A stretch of DNA of 64,000 bases from NCBI RefSeq assembly GCF_001514065.1, contig NZ_KQ948431.1, positions 424,512 to 488,511 on the forward strand. Reading direction: 5' to 3'. The stretch is from Streptomyces antibioticus (GTDB taxonomy: Bacteria; Actinomycetota; Actinomycetes; Streptomycetales; Streptomycetaceae). Below, in pieces: positions 50,222 through 60,389 of this stretch; within the stretch, counting starts at the first letter, position 1, and each line of letters begins with the position of its first letter. The notes beneath the pieces were generated by a model that saw only the letters and a program-made list of their open reading frames with translations, searched no databases and was not told the origin of the DNA. Made by a program: the position numbers and the translations under genes.

Positions 50222-52456
50222 TCACGCCTGGGGTCGGGCCACCGGCACCCGTAGGGGGCGGGCCAGGCCCACCACCCCCTCGTCCAGACGGCCCAGATGG
50301 CGCAGGACCCGGTCCGTGACCCGGCCGAAGCGGGGTGCTCCGGGGCCGGCGGTCTCCAGCAGGGCGGCGATGCTGGGACCGGTTCTGACCTCGTCGGTGG
50401 CGTGTTCGTCGGCGAGGTGGGCGGCGATCGCCCGGATGTTGCGCAGGATGCGCTGCCCGGCGCCGCGCAGTCGTGGGTCCGCCGCGATCGAGGGATGGGT
50501 CGGCAGAAGTTCCGCGGTCGCGGCCAGGGCCCGCGCCTGGTAGGCGCAGGTCTCCAGCAGGGCCACGACATACCGCGCCGTGTCCCGCCGGGCCCGCAGC
50601 GGCGTGACGGGATGCGTGAGCGGCTGGGTGGCGGCCCGCAGGTCGGCCAGCGCCTGGTCCAGGTCGCGCGCCTGGTCCAGCAGATCGGCCGGCGGCCCAC
50701 CGCTGAGCTGGTCCACGGCCGTCTCGGTGACGTCCGCGAGCCGGTCCAGCACCGCGACGAGCAGGTCGTTCGTACGGCGGTCCGTGCGCACCGGCAGCAC
50801 GAGCGCCGCCGCGAGCACTCCGCAGGCCGCCCCCAGCGCCGTCTCCTCCACCCGCAGCACCAGCACCGAGAAGCTGTAGGTGTGCAGCAGGGTGTAGAGC
50901 AGCCCCAGCGCCGCGGTCACGAAGAAGGACATCAGCGTGTACGACAGCGGCGCCGTGTAGAACATCAGGAACACGCACACCAGCACCAGCGCGAACGCCG
51001 TCCAGGTGTGATGCCCGACCAGCGCCGCCAGCCCGATGCCCGCCACCACCCCGAGGACCGTGCCGACCAGCCGCCGGTAGCCCTTGACCAGGATCTCGCC
51101 CGTGGAGGCGGTGTTGATGAACACGATCCAGCAGGTCAGCACCGCCCAGTACCAGCGCTGGCTGGACAGCAGCTCCCCGCCCACGATGGCCAGCGAGGAC
51201 CCCACCGCCACCTGCACGGCCGCCCGGGTCGTCGGCCGCCGCAATCCCGTGAGCTCCTCCTCCGGCACCTCCTCGCCCGCGTCGATGGCCGCGTCCTCGG
51301 CGTCCAGCTCCTCCCGCGAGCGGGCCGTGGCCGGGCTGTCGTCCGACTCGTCCTGCGGCCCGTCGAGCGCGACCCGCAGCCCCAGCACCGCGCGGGCGGT
51401 CTCGCCGATGCCGCGGAAGACGTCCTGGACGGCGGGGGGAGCGACCGGCAGGTTCTCCTCGTCCCGGTAGCCGAGGAGCCGGTTGCGGACCTGTGCCAGC
51501 GCCGTGCCGTGCCCCGCGGCCACCGGCCGCAGGACGAGCAGCCGCAGCGCCTCCAGATCCCGGCGCAGCATGTCGATCGCCTTGTCCCGCACCGGCAGCA
51601 GCCCACCCGCGGGCACGGGCGCGCCCGGCAGATGCAGGGTCAGCGTGTCCGCCCGCTCGGCGCTGCGCGCGCTCAGCAGCAACAGGCCCAGCCGCTCGGC
51701 GGCCACCTCGGCGTCCGCCACCCGCCGCTGCACGAGCCGGGCGGTGCTCTCGTCGGCGGTCCCGGCCTCCAGCCGGCCCTGGATCATCAGCGCGGTGTCG
51801 TGCAGCCGGGCGGTGCCCTCGCGGACGTGCTCCAGGGCCTTGTCGACGTCCTCGGGGCCCGCGTCGAGCAGTTCGAGCTGTGCGGTCACCAGCTGGGCCA
51901 GGCGGGCGCGGAAGGCGGACCGCAGCCGTTCCAGCGTCCCCGCGGGCGTCTCCGGCACCAGGGCGAACCGCACCAGTGCGCTGCTCGCGAAGGCGACGCC
52001 GATCACCCCGTACAGCGAAGGCAGTCCGGAAACGGTCGCGCCGACGAACAGGGACAGGAAGTACACCTGGAACCCGATCAGCCCGAGTGCGGTGCCCCGG
52101 TCGCCGAACCGCCGCCCGTAGACCGCGCAGAAGATCAGCGCGACGAAGAACAGGTCGCCGGCGACCACGTGGGAGCCGAGCAGCGCCCCCAGGGTGACGG
52201 CGGCCAGCGCGACCGGCAGGCCCAGTGCGAGCGTGCCGGCCTGCGCGGCGCGTGACTTGTCCCGGACGGCGAAGGTGGCGACCATCGCCGCGATCGCCCC
52301 CGCCACCAGATGCCGCACATCGGTGCCCAGCGGCGCGAGCACGGCCAGCGTCAGCGCGATGGCCCCCACCGTCCGCAGCCCGGCCGTCAGCCGCAGCAGC
52401 CCGGGATCGGACGCCACGACGAACTCCCGCACCCGCGCCCGCCCGACCCCGGTCAC
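50222..52456 (-). CDS. FUSC-family inner-membrane protein
   Basis: A 744-residue protein with two clusters of predicted membrane helices (about 20-140 and 385-540), each followed by a long helical cytoplasmic region. This is the FUSC (fusaric-acid-resistance, YccS/AaeB-like) arrangement, related to aromatic-acid exporters. GTG 52456 is a reasonable start, but no ribosome binding site is seen and a GTG at 52432 is possible. Confidence 0.85.
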   Translation of the reverse strand: MTGVGRARVREFVVASDPGLLRLTAGLRTVGAIALTLAVLAPLGTDVRHLVAGAIAAMVATFAVRDKSRAAQAGTLALGLPVALAAVTLGALLGSHVVAGDLFFVALIFCAVYGRRFGDRGTALGLIGFQVYFLSLFVGATVSGLPSLYGVIGVAFASSALVRFALVPETPAGTLERLRSAFRARLAQLVTAQLELLDAGPEDVDKALEHVREGTARLHDTALMIQGRLEAGTADESTARLVQRRVADAEVAAERLGLLLLSARSAERADTLTLHLPGAPVPAGGLLPVRDKAIDMLRRDLEALRLLVLRPVAAGHGTALAQVRNRLLGYRDEENLPVAPPAVQDVFRGIGETARAVLGLRVALDGPQDESDDSPATARSREELDAEDAAIDAGEEVPEEELTGLRRPTTRAAVQVAVGSSLAIVGGELLSSQRWYWAVLTCWIVFINTASTGEILVKGYRRLVGTVLGVVAGIGLAALVGHHTWTAFALVLVCVFLMFYTAPLSYTLMSFFVTAALGLLYTLLHTYSFSVLVLRVEETALGAACGVLAAALVLPVRTDRRTNDLLVAVLDRLADVTETAVDQLSGGPPADLLDQARDLDQALADLRAATQPLTHPVTPLRARRDTARYVVALLETCAYQARALAATAELLPTHPSIAADPRLRGAGQRILRNIRAIAAHLADEHATDEVRTGPSIAALLETAGPGAPRFGRVTDRVLRHLGRLDEGVVGLARPLRVPVARPQA

Positions 52457-52892
52457 GAGTCGGAACCAGCGGCAGCCCGACGAACGGTGCCGCTCCCGCA
52501 GTCCCGAAAACGCACTGCACTCCCACCCACCCAGGCGAAGACACCTCCGCCCGACAGCCCGCCGCCACCCCAGGCTCCGTCCCGCAGCCACACGGCCCGG
52601 CGGTCACACGCCCACGCCTCGCCCGGCGCTTGCAGGGGCCGGGCGTCTTTCACCTGTGTCCGGTCTTGCGTGCGCAGGGCCTTTGCGTCATCCGCCCGTG
52701 TCCCGCCCGGCGTTCGGGCGCGCCGGTCACCGGCCGGCAGCGCCTCGCCTTGCGGTCGCACGGGTCGGCCGTCGCCGGCCCTCACCCCGACCCGCGGAAC
52801 GGGCCGCGGAACGGGCCGCGGGCGTCGGACGGTGTGCACCCGTGTCATGTGCGGCATCGCCCGTCTCCCGCGGCCCGGTCCGTCGGGCAGGC
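52457..52892. other. 436-base gap, GC-rich, weakly repetitive
   Basis: I see no credible gene. It contains a 12-bp direct repeat (GGAACGGGCCGC twice, 52796-52820), and recurring CACCYGTGTC words about 45-60 bases apart, possibly an eroded tandem array. It lies between two minus-strand genes, so the FUSC promoter should be in its left part. Confidence 0.35.
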
Positions 52893-54257
52893 CTATTCCT
52901 GTCGCTCCGTTCCGTCCACGTGGGCGCGTACCTGCTCCGGTGTGAGGTACGCGTTCGTGTACTCGAAGTCCTTGAGCTTGGCGGCCCTGCGGGCCTGGAA
53001 ACCCGTGCGGACGAAATCGTCACCGGCGAGCGCGTTCAGCGTCCAGTTGGTGGCGACGCGGACCTTGGCCACATTCGTGCGCAGCGCCATCCAGTGGTAG
53101 CCGCGGGCCGCGAACTGGGCGGGCAGGCCCCGCAGTTCGATGCCCAGTGGCTTGGACACGGCGTCCGTGCCACCGAGGTCGACGACGAGACCGAGGTCCT
53201 TGTGGACGTACGGCTTCGTCGCCGCGCCCCGCAGCGTGGCGATGACGTTGTCCGCGACGTGCTTGCCCTGCCGCATCGCGTGCTGCGCGGTCGGCGGGCA
53301 GATCGCGCCCTCCTCGCCCTTGGCCTCGTCCGGGACCGCGGCGGAGTCGCCGAGTGCGAAGACCCCGTCCTGGCCCGGCATCTTCATGTCCGCGCCGACC
53401 ACGAGCCGCCCGCGGAGCGTCTCGGCCCCCAGCGTCGAGATGAGCGGGCTCGCCACGACACCCGCCGTCCAGATCAGGGTGTGCGTCGGGATCACCCGGC
53501 CGTCGGTGAAGGTGACCTCCTCCGGGCCGGCCTTGGCGATGGACGTGCCGAGGGAGATGTCGATCCCGCGCTTGGTGAGGATGTCCTGCGCGGTGCGGCC
53601 GAGCTTGTCGCCCAGTTCGGGCATCAGCTTCGGGGCGATGTCGATCAGATGCCACTTGATGAGCGCCGGGTCGATGCGCGGGTAGCGCTTGACGGCGGCG
53701 TGGGTGAGCTTCTGCAGACAGGCGGCGGTCTCGGTGCCCGCGTAACCGCCGCCGACGACCACGAACTGCAGCCGCGCGGCCCGCTCCGCCTCGTCGTGGC
53801 TGGCGTCGGCGAGGTCGAGCTGCGCGATGACGTGGTCGCGGATGTAGGCGGCCTCGGCCAGGGTCTTCATGCCGAACGCGTGATCCGTGAGCCCGGGGAT
53901 GTCGAAGGTGCGGGTCACGCTGCCCGGCGCCAGCACGATGTAGTCGAACGGTTCGTCGACGATCTCATCGGTGATGGTGCGGATCACGCACACCTTCGCC
54001 TTGAGATCCACGCCGATCGCGCCGCCCGGGATGATCCGGGTGCGGTACTTCTTGCTGCGCCGCAGCGACACGGCGATCGACTGGGGTGTCAGCACCCCGG
54101 AGGCCACCTGGGGGAGCAGCGGAAGGTAGAGCTGGTAGGCGAACGGCGTCACCAGCGTGACGTCGGCCTCGTCGGCACCGAGTTTGCGCTCCAGCCGGCG
54201 TACACACTCCACGCCGGCGAAGCCTGCGCCAACCACCAGAATCCTGGGTCGTGTCAC
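52893..54257 (-). CDS. Type II NADH dehydrogenase-like flavoprotein
   Basis: A 454-residue FAD protein with ILVVGAGFAGVE at the N-terminus, a second NAD site VVVGGGYAGTE, the GVFALGDSA FAD segment, and a C-terminal membrane-anchor-like region. This is the NDH-2 family, which passes electrons from NADH to quinone without pumping protons. GTG 54257 follows AAGGGAAG. The gene is preceded by 202 bases without a gene. Confidence 0.9.
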   Translation of the reverse strand: MTRPRILVVGAGFAGVECVRRLERKLGADEADVTLVTPFAYQLYLPLLPQVASGVLTPQSIAVSLRRSKKYRTRIIPGGAIGVDLKAKVCVIRTITDEIVDEPFDYIVLAPGSVTRTFDIPGLTDHAFGMKTLAEAAYIRDHVIAQLDLADASHDEAERAARLQFVVVGGGYAGTETAACLQKLTHAAVKRYPRIDPALIKWHLIDIAPKLMPELGDKLGRTAQDILTKRGIDISLGTSIAKAGPEEVTFTDGRVIPTHTLIWTAGVVASPLISTLGAETLRGRLVVGADMKMPGQDGVFALGDSAAVPDEAKGEEGAICPPTAQHAMRQGKHVADNVIATLRGAATKPYVHKDLGLVVDLGGTDAVSKPLGIELRGLPAQFAARGYHWMALRTNVAKVRVATNWTLNALAGDDFVRTGFQARRAAKLKDFEYTNAYLTPEQVRAHVDGTERQE

Positions 54258-54459
54258 GTTCTTTCTTCCCTTCTGCGGCTCCGGCGGTCCGAGTCGAACG
54301 ACGTTTCGTCTGCCCTGGATCGCTGCTGCCCATCCCACCGATCCCACCGTGCCCGAAGCCGTTCCGCCAGCCGGGTGCGGCAGGCAGACGAACGTGTTGT
54401 GACCCACCATGCCCGCACTGGTGCGCGAGTGCACCGGATGCGCGTGAAAGTCGTGTGTC

Positions 54460-54864
54460 TCACCAGGGCAGGAACACATGCACGTCCTTGCCGTCCCCCT
54501 CCGGAACGACGCTCACCTGCTCGCACAGGGCATGGATCAGATGCCAGCCGACGCCGCCACCGCCGGTGCGCGGGTGGAAGGGCCGCGGGGCCGGTGGAGT
54601 GGGGTTGGAGTCGTGCAGCGTCACGTGCACACCGTCGAAGGTCCGCCGCATGGTCAGGGCGAACTCCCCGGGCGCGTACTGCACGGCGTTGGCGGCCAGC
54701 TCGGTGACGACCAGCAGGATGTCGTGCCAGTACTCGGGCGCCCCCGGCGGGCGGACTTCGGCCAGCACGCACAGGAAGTCCTCCGCGGCGAGTCGCGCAC
54801 CCGTCACGCTCTGCGGCTCGCCCGGGAAGCTCGTGGTGCGGCTCGGGATCTCCACGGAGGCCAC
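54460..54864 (-). CDS. Anti-sigma-type ATP-binding protein (HATPase_c)
   Basis: A 134-residue GHKL ATPase: N box VTELAANAVQYAPGE, G1-like LHDSNPTPP and G2 GGGGVGWHLI. It is a stand-alone RsbW-like domain, common in Streptomyces, with no adjacent sigma or STAS gene. GTG 54864 follows AGGGA at 8 bases. Its partner is unknown. Confidence 0.83.
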   Translation of the reverse strand: MASVEIPSRTTSFPGEPQSVTGARLAAEDFLCVLAEVRPPGAPEYWHDILLVVTELAANAVQYAPGEFALTMRRTFDGVHVTLHDSNPTPPAPRPFHPRTGGGGVGWHLIHALCEQVSVVPEGDGKDVHVFLPW

Positions 54865-54977
54865 TAGGTCGTCCCTACGAGTTCATCGGCCAGGTCGTTC
54901 TGCCGGCGTCGTTCGACGTCGGCGCTTGTGCGAGTTCCCGAAGGCGCCGAGGTCAATCGGACCCACGGGTACCTCTG

Positions 54978-56882
54978 TCACCTGAAGACATTGTCCGAGT
55001 CCTCCCAGCCGCCCGGCTCCTCGGGCAGCCGCTGCCGGGTGCCGTGCGAGCGGGCCTGGTACATCGCGTCGATCTCGAACGCGTAATGCTCGACGATCGC
55101 GTCCCGGCGCAGCTTCATCGACGGCGTGAGCAGCGCACTGGTGCGGTCGAAGGGTTCCGGCAGCACCCGGAAGACGCGGATGGACTCCGAACGGGACACG
55201 GTACTGTTCGCCGCGGCGACGGCCCGCCCGATCTCCTCCCGCAGCGCGTTCTCCTCCCGCGCCTCCCGGCTCGGCGCGTCGCCCGGCAGCGCGAGCGCGG
55301 CGCGCCAGTGGGTCAGGAAGTCCGGGTCCAGGGTGATCAGGGCCCCGATGCAGGGCCGGTTGTCGCCGACCAGCACCGCCTGGTGGATGAGCGGGTGCAT
55401 GCGCAGTCGCTGCTCCAGGAAGGCGGGCGCCACGCTCTTGCCGCCGCTGGTGATGACGACGTCCTTCTTGCGGCCGGTGATCGTCAGATAGCCCTCGGGG
55501 TCGAGATAGCCAAGGTCTCCGGTGGCCAGCCAGCCGCTGCCCAGCGCCGCCCGGGTGGCGGCCTCGTCGTTGACGTACCCCTGGAACACCGAGGGGCCGC
55601 GCACCAGGATCTCCCCGTCGTCGGCCACCCGGATGTCCGTGCCCGGCAGGGCCTGTCCGACGGTGCCGGACTTCTCCCGGCCCACGGGCTGCGCCGTGAC
55701 GCCGCCGCTCGTCTCGGTCAGCCCGTAGGCGTCGTTCACGTAGATGCCGATGCCCTCGTAGAACAGACACAGCTCACGGCCCAGCGGCGACCCGCCCGAG
55801 GCCGCACGCAGCACCCGGCCGCCCAGTGCGGCCCGCAGCCTGCGGTACACCGTCCGCTCGTACAGCGCGTGTTGGAGCCGCAGGTCCAGGCCGGGACCCG
55901 GGCCCTGGCCCAGCCGATGGCGTTCGACGGCCGCCGCGAAGTCCCGGGCGGTCTCCGCGGCCCGCTCGAACAGGGCGCCGCGGCCCGCCTGCTGGGCCAT
56001 CCGCAGGAAGTTCTTGTAGATCTTCTCGAAGAGCGACGGCACACCGCAGAAGTAGGTGGGCCGGAAGGACAGCAGGGACGCCGACAGCGTCTCGGGGCTC
56101 AGATCCGGCTCGTGCCCCATCAGCAGACCGCCGCGGATGCACAGGCTCTGCACCAGCAGGCCGTACACATGGGAGAAGGGCAGGAAGGCGAGGACGCTGC
56201 CCTGGCCGCCGGGCGGCACCACCGTGTGCCTCCAGCCCGCCAGCAGCACGTCGCAGGCGCTCGCCAGGCCCCGGTGGCTGACCGCACAGCCCATCGGACG
56301 GCCGGAGGTGCCGGACGTGTAGACGACGGCCGCGGTGGAGTCCGGCAGCACGATGCGGCGCAGCGACTCCACCGTGGTGAAGGGAATGAACTCGCCCCGC
56401 TCCACGAGCTGTTCCAGCGCCCCCGTGTCCAACTGCCAGACGTGCCGCAGCCGGGGCAGCGAGGCGCACACCGACCCGACCGTCATCACGCTCTGTTCGT
56501 CCTCGACGACCACGCCGACACAGCCCGCGTCCCGCAGGATGCACTCCACCTGGTCACGCGACGACGTCGGATAGATCGGCACCACCTCGGCGCCCACCGC
56601 CCACAGGGCATGGCTGAGGACGGTCCACTCGTACCGGGTGCGCGCCATGATCGCCACGCGGTTCCCCGGCGCGATCCCGGAGGCCACCAGCCCCTTGGCC
56701 AGGTCCACCACCTCGTCCCGCACCTCCACGGCGGTCACCTCCTCCCACGGGGCGGTGGGGGGACCGGAGCGGCGCGCGAGCATCGGCAGGGTGGGATGGC
56801 GGTCCGCCGTCTCGAAGACGCTGTCGGCGAGCCCACCGGTCAGGGGGGAGACGGACGGGGGAGCGAGGGCCACGTCGCGCAT
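54978..56882 (-). CDS. Long-chain acyl-CoA ligase (AMP-binding)
   Basis: A 634-residue adenylate-forming enzyme of the FAA1 type: YTSGTSGRPMG (P-loop; the usual Lys reads Met), YGLTETSGG (A5), TGDLGYLDPEGYL and GRKKDVVITSGGKSV, and a C-terminal catalytic-lysine region (SMKLRR). It activates fatty acids to acyl-CoA. AGGAG precedes ATG 56882 by 6 bases. Single gene, 154 bases from the next. Confidence 0.88.
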   Translation of the reverse strand: MRDVALAPPSVSPLTGGLADSVFETADRHPTLPMLARRSGPPTAPWEEVTAVEVRDEVVDLAKGLVASGIAPGNRVAIMARTRYEWTVLSHALWAVGAEVVPIYPTSSRDQVECILRDAGCVGVVVEDEQSVMTVGSVCASLPRLRHVWQLDTGALEQLVERGEFIPFTTVESLRRIVLPDSTAAVVYTSGTSGRPMGCAVSHRGLASACDVLLAGWRHTVVPPGGQGSVLAFLPFSHVYGLLVQSLCIRGGLLMGHEPDLSPETLSASLLSFRPTYFCGVPSLFEKIYKNFLRMAQQAGRGALFERAAETARDFAAAVERHRLGQGPGPGLDLRLQHALYERTVYRRLRAALGGRVLRAASGGSPLGRELCLFYEGIGIYVNDAYGLTETSGGVTAQPVGREKSGTVGQALPGTDIRVADDGEILVRGPSVFQGYVNDEAATRAALGSGWLATGDLGYLDPEGYLTITGRKKDVVITSGGKSVAPAFLEQRLRMHPLIHQAVLVGDNRPCIGALITLDPDFLTHWRAALALPGDAPSREAREENALREEIGRAVAAANSTVSRSESIRVFRVLPEPFDRTSALLTPSMKLRRDAIVEHYAFEIDAMYQARSHGTRQRLPEEPGGWEDSDNVFR

Positions 56883-57036
56883 GCGCTGCTCCTGATGTGT
56901 ACGGGGTGTGACTCCACCGATGAGAACCGTTATCGGCGGTGCCTGAATGTAGCCCAGGCGGGAGCGGTCGGCGTCCGGATTCGACAAGGAGCGCCGGTTT
57001 GTGATCTCGGCGTGTCTCAGGACGCGCGCCGGGTGG

Positions 57037-58143
57037 TCACGCCTGGGTATGGCGCACGCACTCCTTGACGACCTCCCGCAGACTCCCGGTCTGCTCCATC
57101 AGCTCCCGCTGGACCCGCGCCCCGTTGCCGGACCGCAGCAGCTCCGCACAGGCCTCCCGCGCACAGTCGAGGTCCCCGGTCTCCGCCAGCGCCTCGCCGA
57201 CGTGGTCCAACAGCGCCCGTACGACGACCTCCGCGGGCAGCCGCCGCATGGTCGCCGGATGCAGCAGCTCCTCGGTCAGCCCTGACCGGGCGGCCCGCCA
57301 CGCGGCCAGCCGCAGCAGGCTCACGCTGTGCGGCAGCGGCTCCTGCCCGGCCCGCCACTCGCGGGCCGCGGTCTCCACCAGGCCGCGGGCGAGGGTCGCG
57401 ATCAGGACGGCGGTCGACGCGTGCAGACAGACGTCCGCGACCCGGATCTCCACCGTCGGATAGTTCCGGGACAGCCGGGCGTCGAAGTAGACCATCCCCT
57501 CGTCGAGGAGCACCCCCGTGGCGACCATGTCGGCGACCCGCCGGTGATAGCACTCCGCCGAGCCGAACACCTCGGTCGGTCCGGCCGACGGCCAGCGCTG
57601 CCACACCCGGCTGCGATAGCTGCTGTAGCGGGTGTCGCCGCCCTGCCAGAACGGGGAGTTGGCGCTGATCGCGGACAGCACCGACAGCCACGGCCGGATC
57701 CGGTCGATCACCGCGACGCCCTCGGCGTCGGACTCCACGGACACATGGACGTGACAGCCGAGGACAAGGTCCCGGCTGGTGATCCCGTAGTGCTCCGCCA
57801 TCCACTGGTAGCGGCGTCCCCCTCCGATGGAGGGCCTGACCGGCATCGGTGAGGTCGCCAGCGCCGCCACCGTGCAGCCGAGCCCCTCGGCGAGCCGCGC
57901 CGCCTCCTTGCGGCAGCCGACGATCTCCGCACCGAGGTCCGCCATCCCCGACTGCGGGTGCGTGGCGAACTCCAGCATCTCGGTGTGCAGTTCCTTCTCG
58001 AAGACCTCCCCGTCCGCCTCGTCCCGCGCCGCCCGCGCGAGGACGGCCGCGGACAGAGCCCGGGGCTCGCCGGTCTCCGGATCGACAAGGAGGAGCTCCT
58101 CCTCCACTCCGACGGTGCGCACGTGCGGCCGCCCTTCTGCCAT
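57037..58143 (-). CDS. YbdK-type carboxylate-amine ligase (glutamate-cysteine ligase 2 family)
   Basis: A 368-residue ATP-grasp-like ligase with TVGVEEELLLVDPETGEP, KELHTEMLEFATHP, LGCHVHVSVES and NSPFWQGGDTRYSSYRSRVW, typical of the GCS2 family. E. coli YbdK shows weak gamma-glutamylcysteine synthetase activity; its role in Streptomyces is unsettled. ATG 58143 is chosen; a GTG at 58188 overlapping the glgB stop (GTGA) is an alternative. Downstream end of the glycogen operon. Confidence 0.88.
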   Translation of the reverse strand: MAEGRPHVRTVGVEEELLLVDPETGEPRALSAAVLARAARDEADGEVFEKELHTEMLEFATHPQSGMADLGAEIVGCRKEAARLAEGLGCTVAALATSPMPVRPSIGGGRRYQWMAEHYGITSRDLVLGCHVHVSVESDAEGVAVIDRIRPWLSVLSAISANSPFWQGGDTRYSSYRSRVWQRWPSAGPTEVFGSAECYHRRVADMVATGVLLDEGMVYFDARLSRNYPTVEIRVADVCLHASTAVLIATLARGLVETAAREWRAGQEPLPHSVSLLRLAAWRAARSGLTEELLHPATMRRLPAEVVVRALLDHVGEALAETGDLDCAREACAELLRSGNGARVQRELMEQTGSLREVVKECVRHTQA

Positions 58144-58184
58144 GACGACGGGGTCCGTACCCCGACTGCCCACGCGGCGGCCAA

Positions 58185-60386
58185 TCACACGGGCGTGAAC
58201 CAGACCGTGGCGAGCGGCGGCAGCGTGAGGGTGAGGACACCGTCCTCCGGTTTGACCGGATCGGGTGTGCCGACCCCGCTGCCGCCGTAGCGCCCGGCGT
58301 CCGTGTTGAGGACCTCCCGCCAGGCGGGGACGTCGCCGGGGACGTGGAGGCGGTAGTCGTGGCGGACGACGGGGGAGAAGTGGGAGACGGCGAGGAGCGG
58401 GTTGCCGTGGGCGTCGTAGCGCATGAACGCGAAGACGTTGTCGTCCGCCGCGTCACCGGCGACCCACTGGAAACCGTCCGGGGTGGTGTCGCGCTGCCAG
58501 AGGGCGGGGCTGTGACGGTAGAGGCCGTTGAGGTCACGGACCAGGTCCCGGACGCCTCGGTGATCGGCTTCGGCGCCGTAGTCGGGATCGAGCAGCCACC
58601 AGTCGGGGCCGTCGGGCTCGGACCACTCCGCGCCCTGCGCGAACTCCTGCCCCATGAAGAGGAGTTGCTTGCCCGGGTGGGCCCACATGAAGCCCAGGTA
58701 CGCGCGGTGGTTGGCGCGTTGCTGCCACCAGTCGCCGGGCATCTTGGACACCAGGGACTGCTTGCCGTGGACGACCTCGTCGTGAGAGATGGGGAGGACG
58801 TAGTTCTCGCTGTACGCGTACACCATCGAGAAGGTCATCTCGTGGTGGTGGTACTTGCGGTGCACCGGCTCGTGCTGGATGTAGCCGAGCGAGTCGTGCA
58901 TCCAGCCCATGTTCCACTTCAGCCCGAACCCGAGTCCGCCGCTCTCGGTCGGCCGGGTCACCCCGTCCCAAGCTGTGGACTCCTCGGCGATCGTCATGAC
59001 CCCCGGCACCCGCCGGTACACGGTCGCGTTCATCTCCTGAAGGAACGCCATCGCGTCCAGGTCCTCCCGGCCGCCGAACACGTTGGGCGTCCACTGGCCG
59101 GAATCCCGGGAGTAGTCGAGGTAGAGCATCGAGGCGACCGCGTCCACGCGCAGCCCGTCGATGTGGAACTCCTCGCACCAGTACACCGCGTTGGCGACGA
59201 GGAAGTTGCGCACCTCGACGCGCCCGTAGTCGAACTCGTACGTCCCCCAGTCCGGATGCTCGGCCCGCCGCCAGTCCCCCGGCTCGTACAGCGGCTCCCC
59301 GTCGAACCGGCCCAACGCCCAGTCGTCCTTGGGGAAATGAGCGGGCACCCAGTCCATGATCACGCCGAGACCCGCCCGGTGCAGGGCGTCGACCAGGTAC
59401 TTGAAGTCGTCCGGCGAGCCGAGCCGGGCGGCCGGCGCGTAGAAGCCGGTCACCTGATAGCCCCACGAACCGCTGAAGGGATGATGGGCGACGGGCATCA
59501 ACTCGACGTGCGTGAACCCGAGATCCTTCACGTACGCCGGGAGCTCCTCGGCGAGCTGACGGTACGTCAACCCCGGCCGCCAGGACGGCAGATGGACCTC
59601 GTACACGGAGAACGGCGCCTCGTGCACCGGAACATCGCCCCGATGGGCCATCCACTCGGCGTCGTCCCACTCGTAGTGCGACACGGTCACGATCGACGCG
59701 GTGTCCGGCGGGACCTCGGCGCGCCGGGCCATCGGGTCCGCCTTCAAGAAGCGATGGCCCGACCGGGAGGTGATCTCGAACTTGTAGCGGGTGCCCTCCC
59801 CGATCCCCGGCAGAAACAGCTCCCACACCCCGGCCGCACCGAGCGACCGCATCGGGAACGCCGTCCCGTCCCAGCACGTGAAGTCCCCGGCGACCCGCAC
59901 ACCCTGCGCGTTCGGCGCCCACACCGTGAAACGGGTGCCGGTCACGCCCTGGTGGGTCATCGGCTCGGCGCCGAGCGCCTTCCACAACTCCTCGTGCCGG
60001 CCCTCACGGATGAGATGCAGATCGGTGTCGCCGAGGGCGGGCAGGAAGCGGTAAGGGTCGTGCACCTCGTGCTCGCCGTCCTCGTACGCCACCAGAAGGG
60101 TGTACGAGGGAATCGCCGCCAGGGGGAGCACGCCGGCGAAGAGGCCGTCGCCCTCGGAGACGAGCCGGCTGCGCTTCCCGTCGACGACCACGCTCACCGC
60201 GCGCGCGAAGGGCCGCAGCGCCCGGAAGACGATCCCGCCGGGCACCGGATGGGCGCCCAGCAGGGCGTGCGGGTCGTGATGGGCGCCCGCCAGCAGCCGG
60301 GCGCGGTCGCCGGGGTCCAGAGCGGGCGCGGCACGGCAGGGGACCGGGCCGCCCGCCTCGGGGGGTGAGGTGTCACGCAGGGCCAT
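58185..60386 (-). CDS. glgB: 1,4-alpha-glucan branching enzyme
   Basis: A 733-residue GH13 branching enzyme: N-terminal CBM48-type domains ([27 protein letters not shown]), TIM barrel with catalytic nucleophile in [12 protein letters not shown], general acid Glu in TIAEESTAW and the third Asp in [11 protein letters not shown]. It makes alpha-1,6 branches in glycogen. GGAGG precedes ATG 60386 by 8 bases. The upstream maltokinase stop is 3 bases away, so the genes are one operon. Confidence 0.95.
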   Translation of the reverse strand: MALRDTSPPEAGGPVPCRAAPALDPGDRARLLAGAHHDPHALLGAHPVPGGIVFRALRPFARAVSVVVDGKRSRLVSEGDGLFAGVLPLAAIPSYTLLVAYEDGEHEVHDPYRFLPALGDTDLHLIREGRHEELWKALGAEPMTHQGVTGTRFTVWAPNAQGVRVAGDFTCWDGTAFPMRSLGAAGVWELFLPGIGEGTRYKFEITSRSGHRFLKADPMARRAEVPPDTASIVTVSHYEWDDAEWMAHRGDVPVHEAPFSVYEVHLPSWRPGLTYRQLAEELPAYVKDLGFTHVELMPVAHHPFSGSWGYQVTGFYAPAARLGSPDDFKYLVDALHRAGLGVIMDWVPAHFPKDDWALGRFDGEPLYEPGDWRRAEHPDWGTYEFDYGRVEVRNFLVANAVYWCEEFHIDGLRVDAVASMLYLDYSRDSGQWTPNVFGGREDLDAMAFLQEMNATVYRRVPGVMTIAEESTAWDGVTRPTESGGLGFGLKWNMGWMHDSLGYIQHEPVHRKYHHHEMTFSMVYAYSENYVLPISHDEVVHGKQSLVSKMPGDWWQQRANHRAYLGFMWAHPGKQLLFMGQEFAQGAEWSEPDGPDWWLLDPDYGAEADHRGVRDLVRDLNGLYRHSPALWQRDTTPDGFQWVAGDAADDNVFAFMRYDAHGNPLLAVSHFSPVVRHDYRLHVPGDVPAWREVLNTDAGRYGGSGVGTPDPVKPEDGVLTLTLPPLATVWFTPV

Positions 60387-60389
60387 GGT

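Noticed and set aside
58344-60368. Long plus-strand frame opposite glgB
   Set aside because: Antisense shadow; glgB on the minus strand has all GH13 catalytic motifs.
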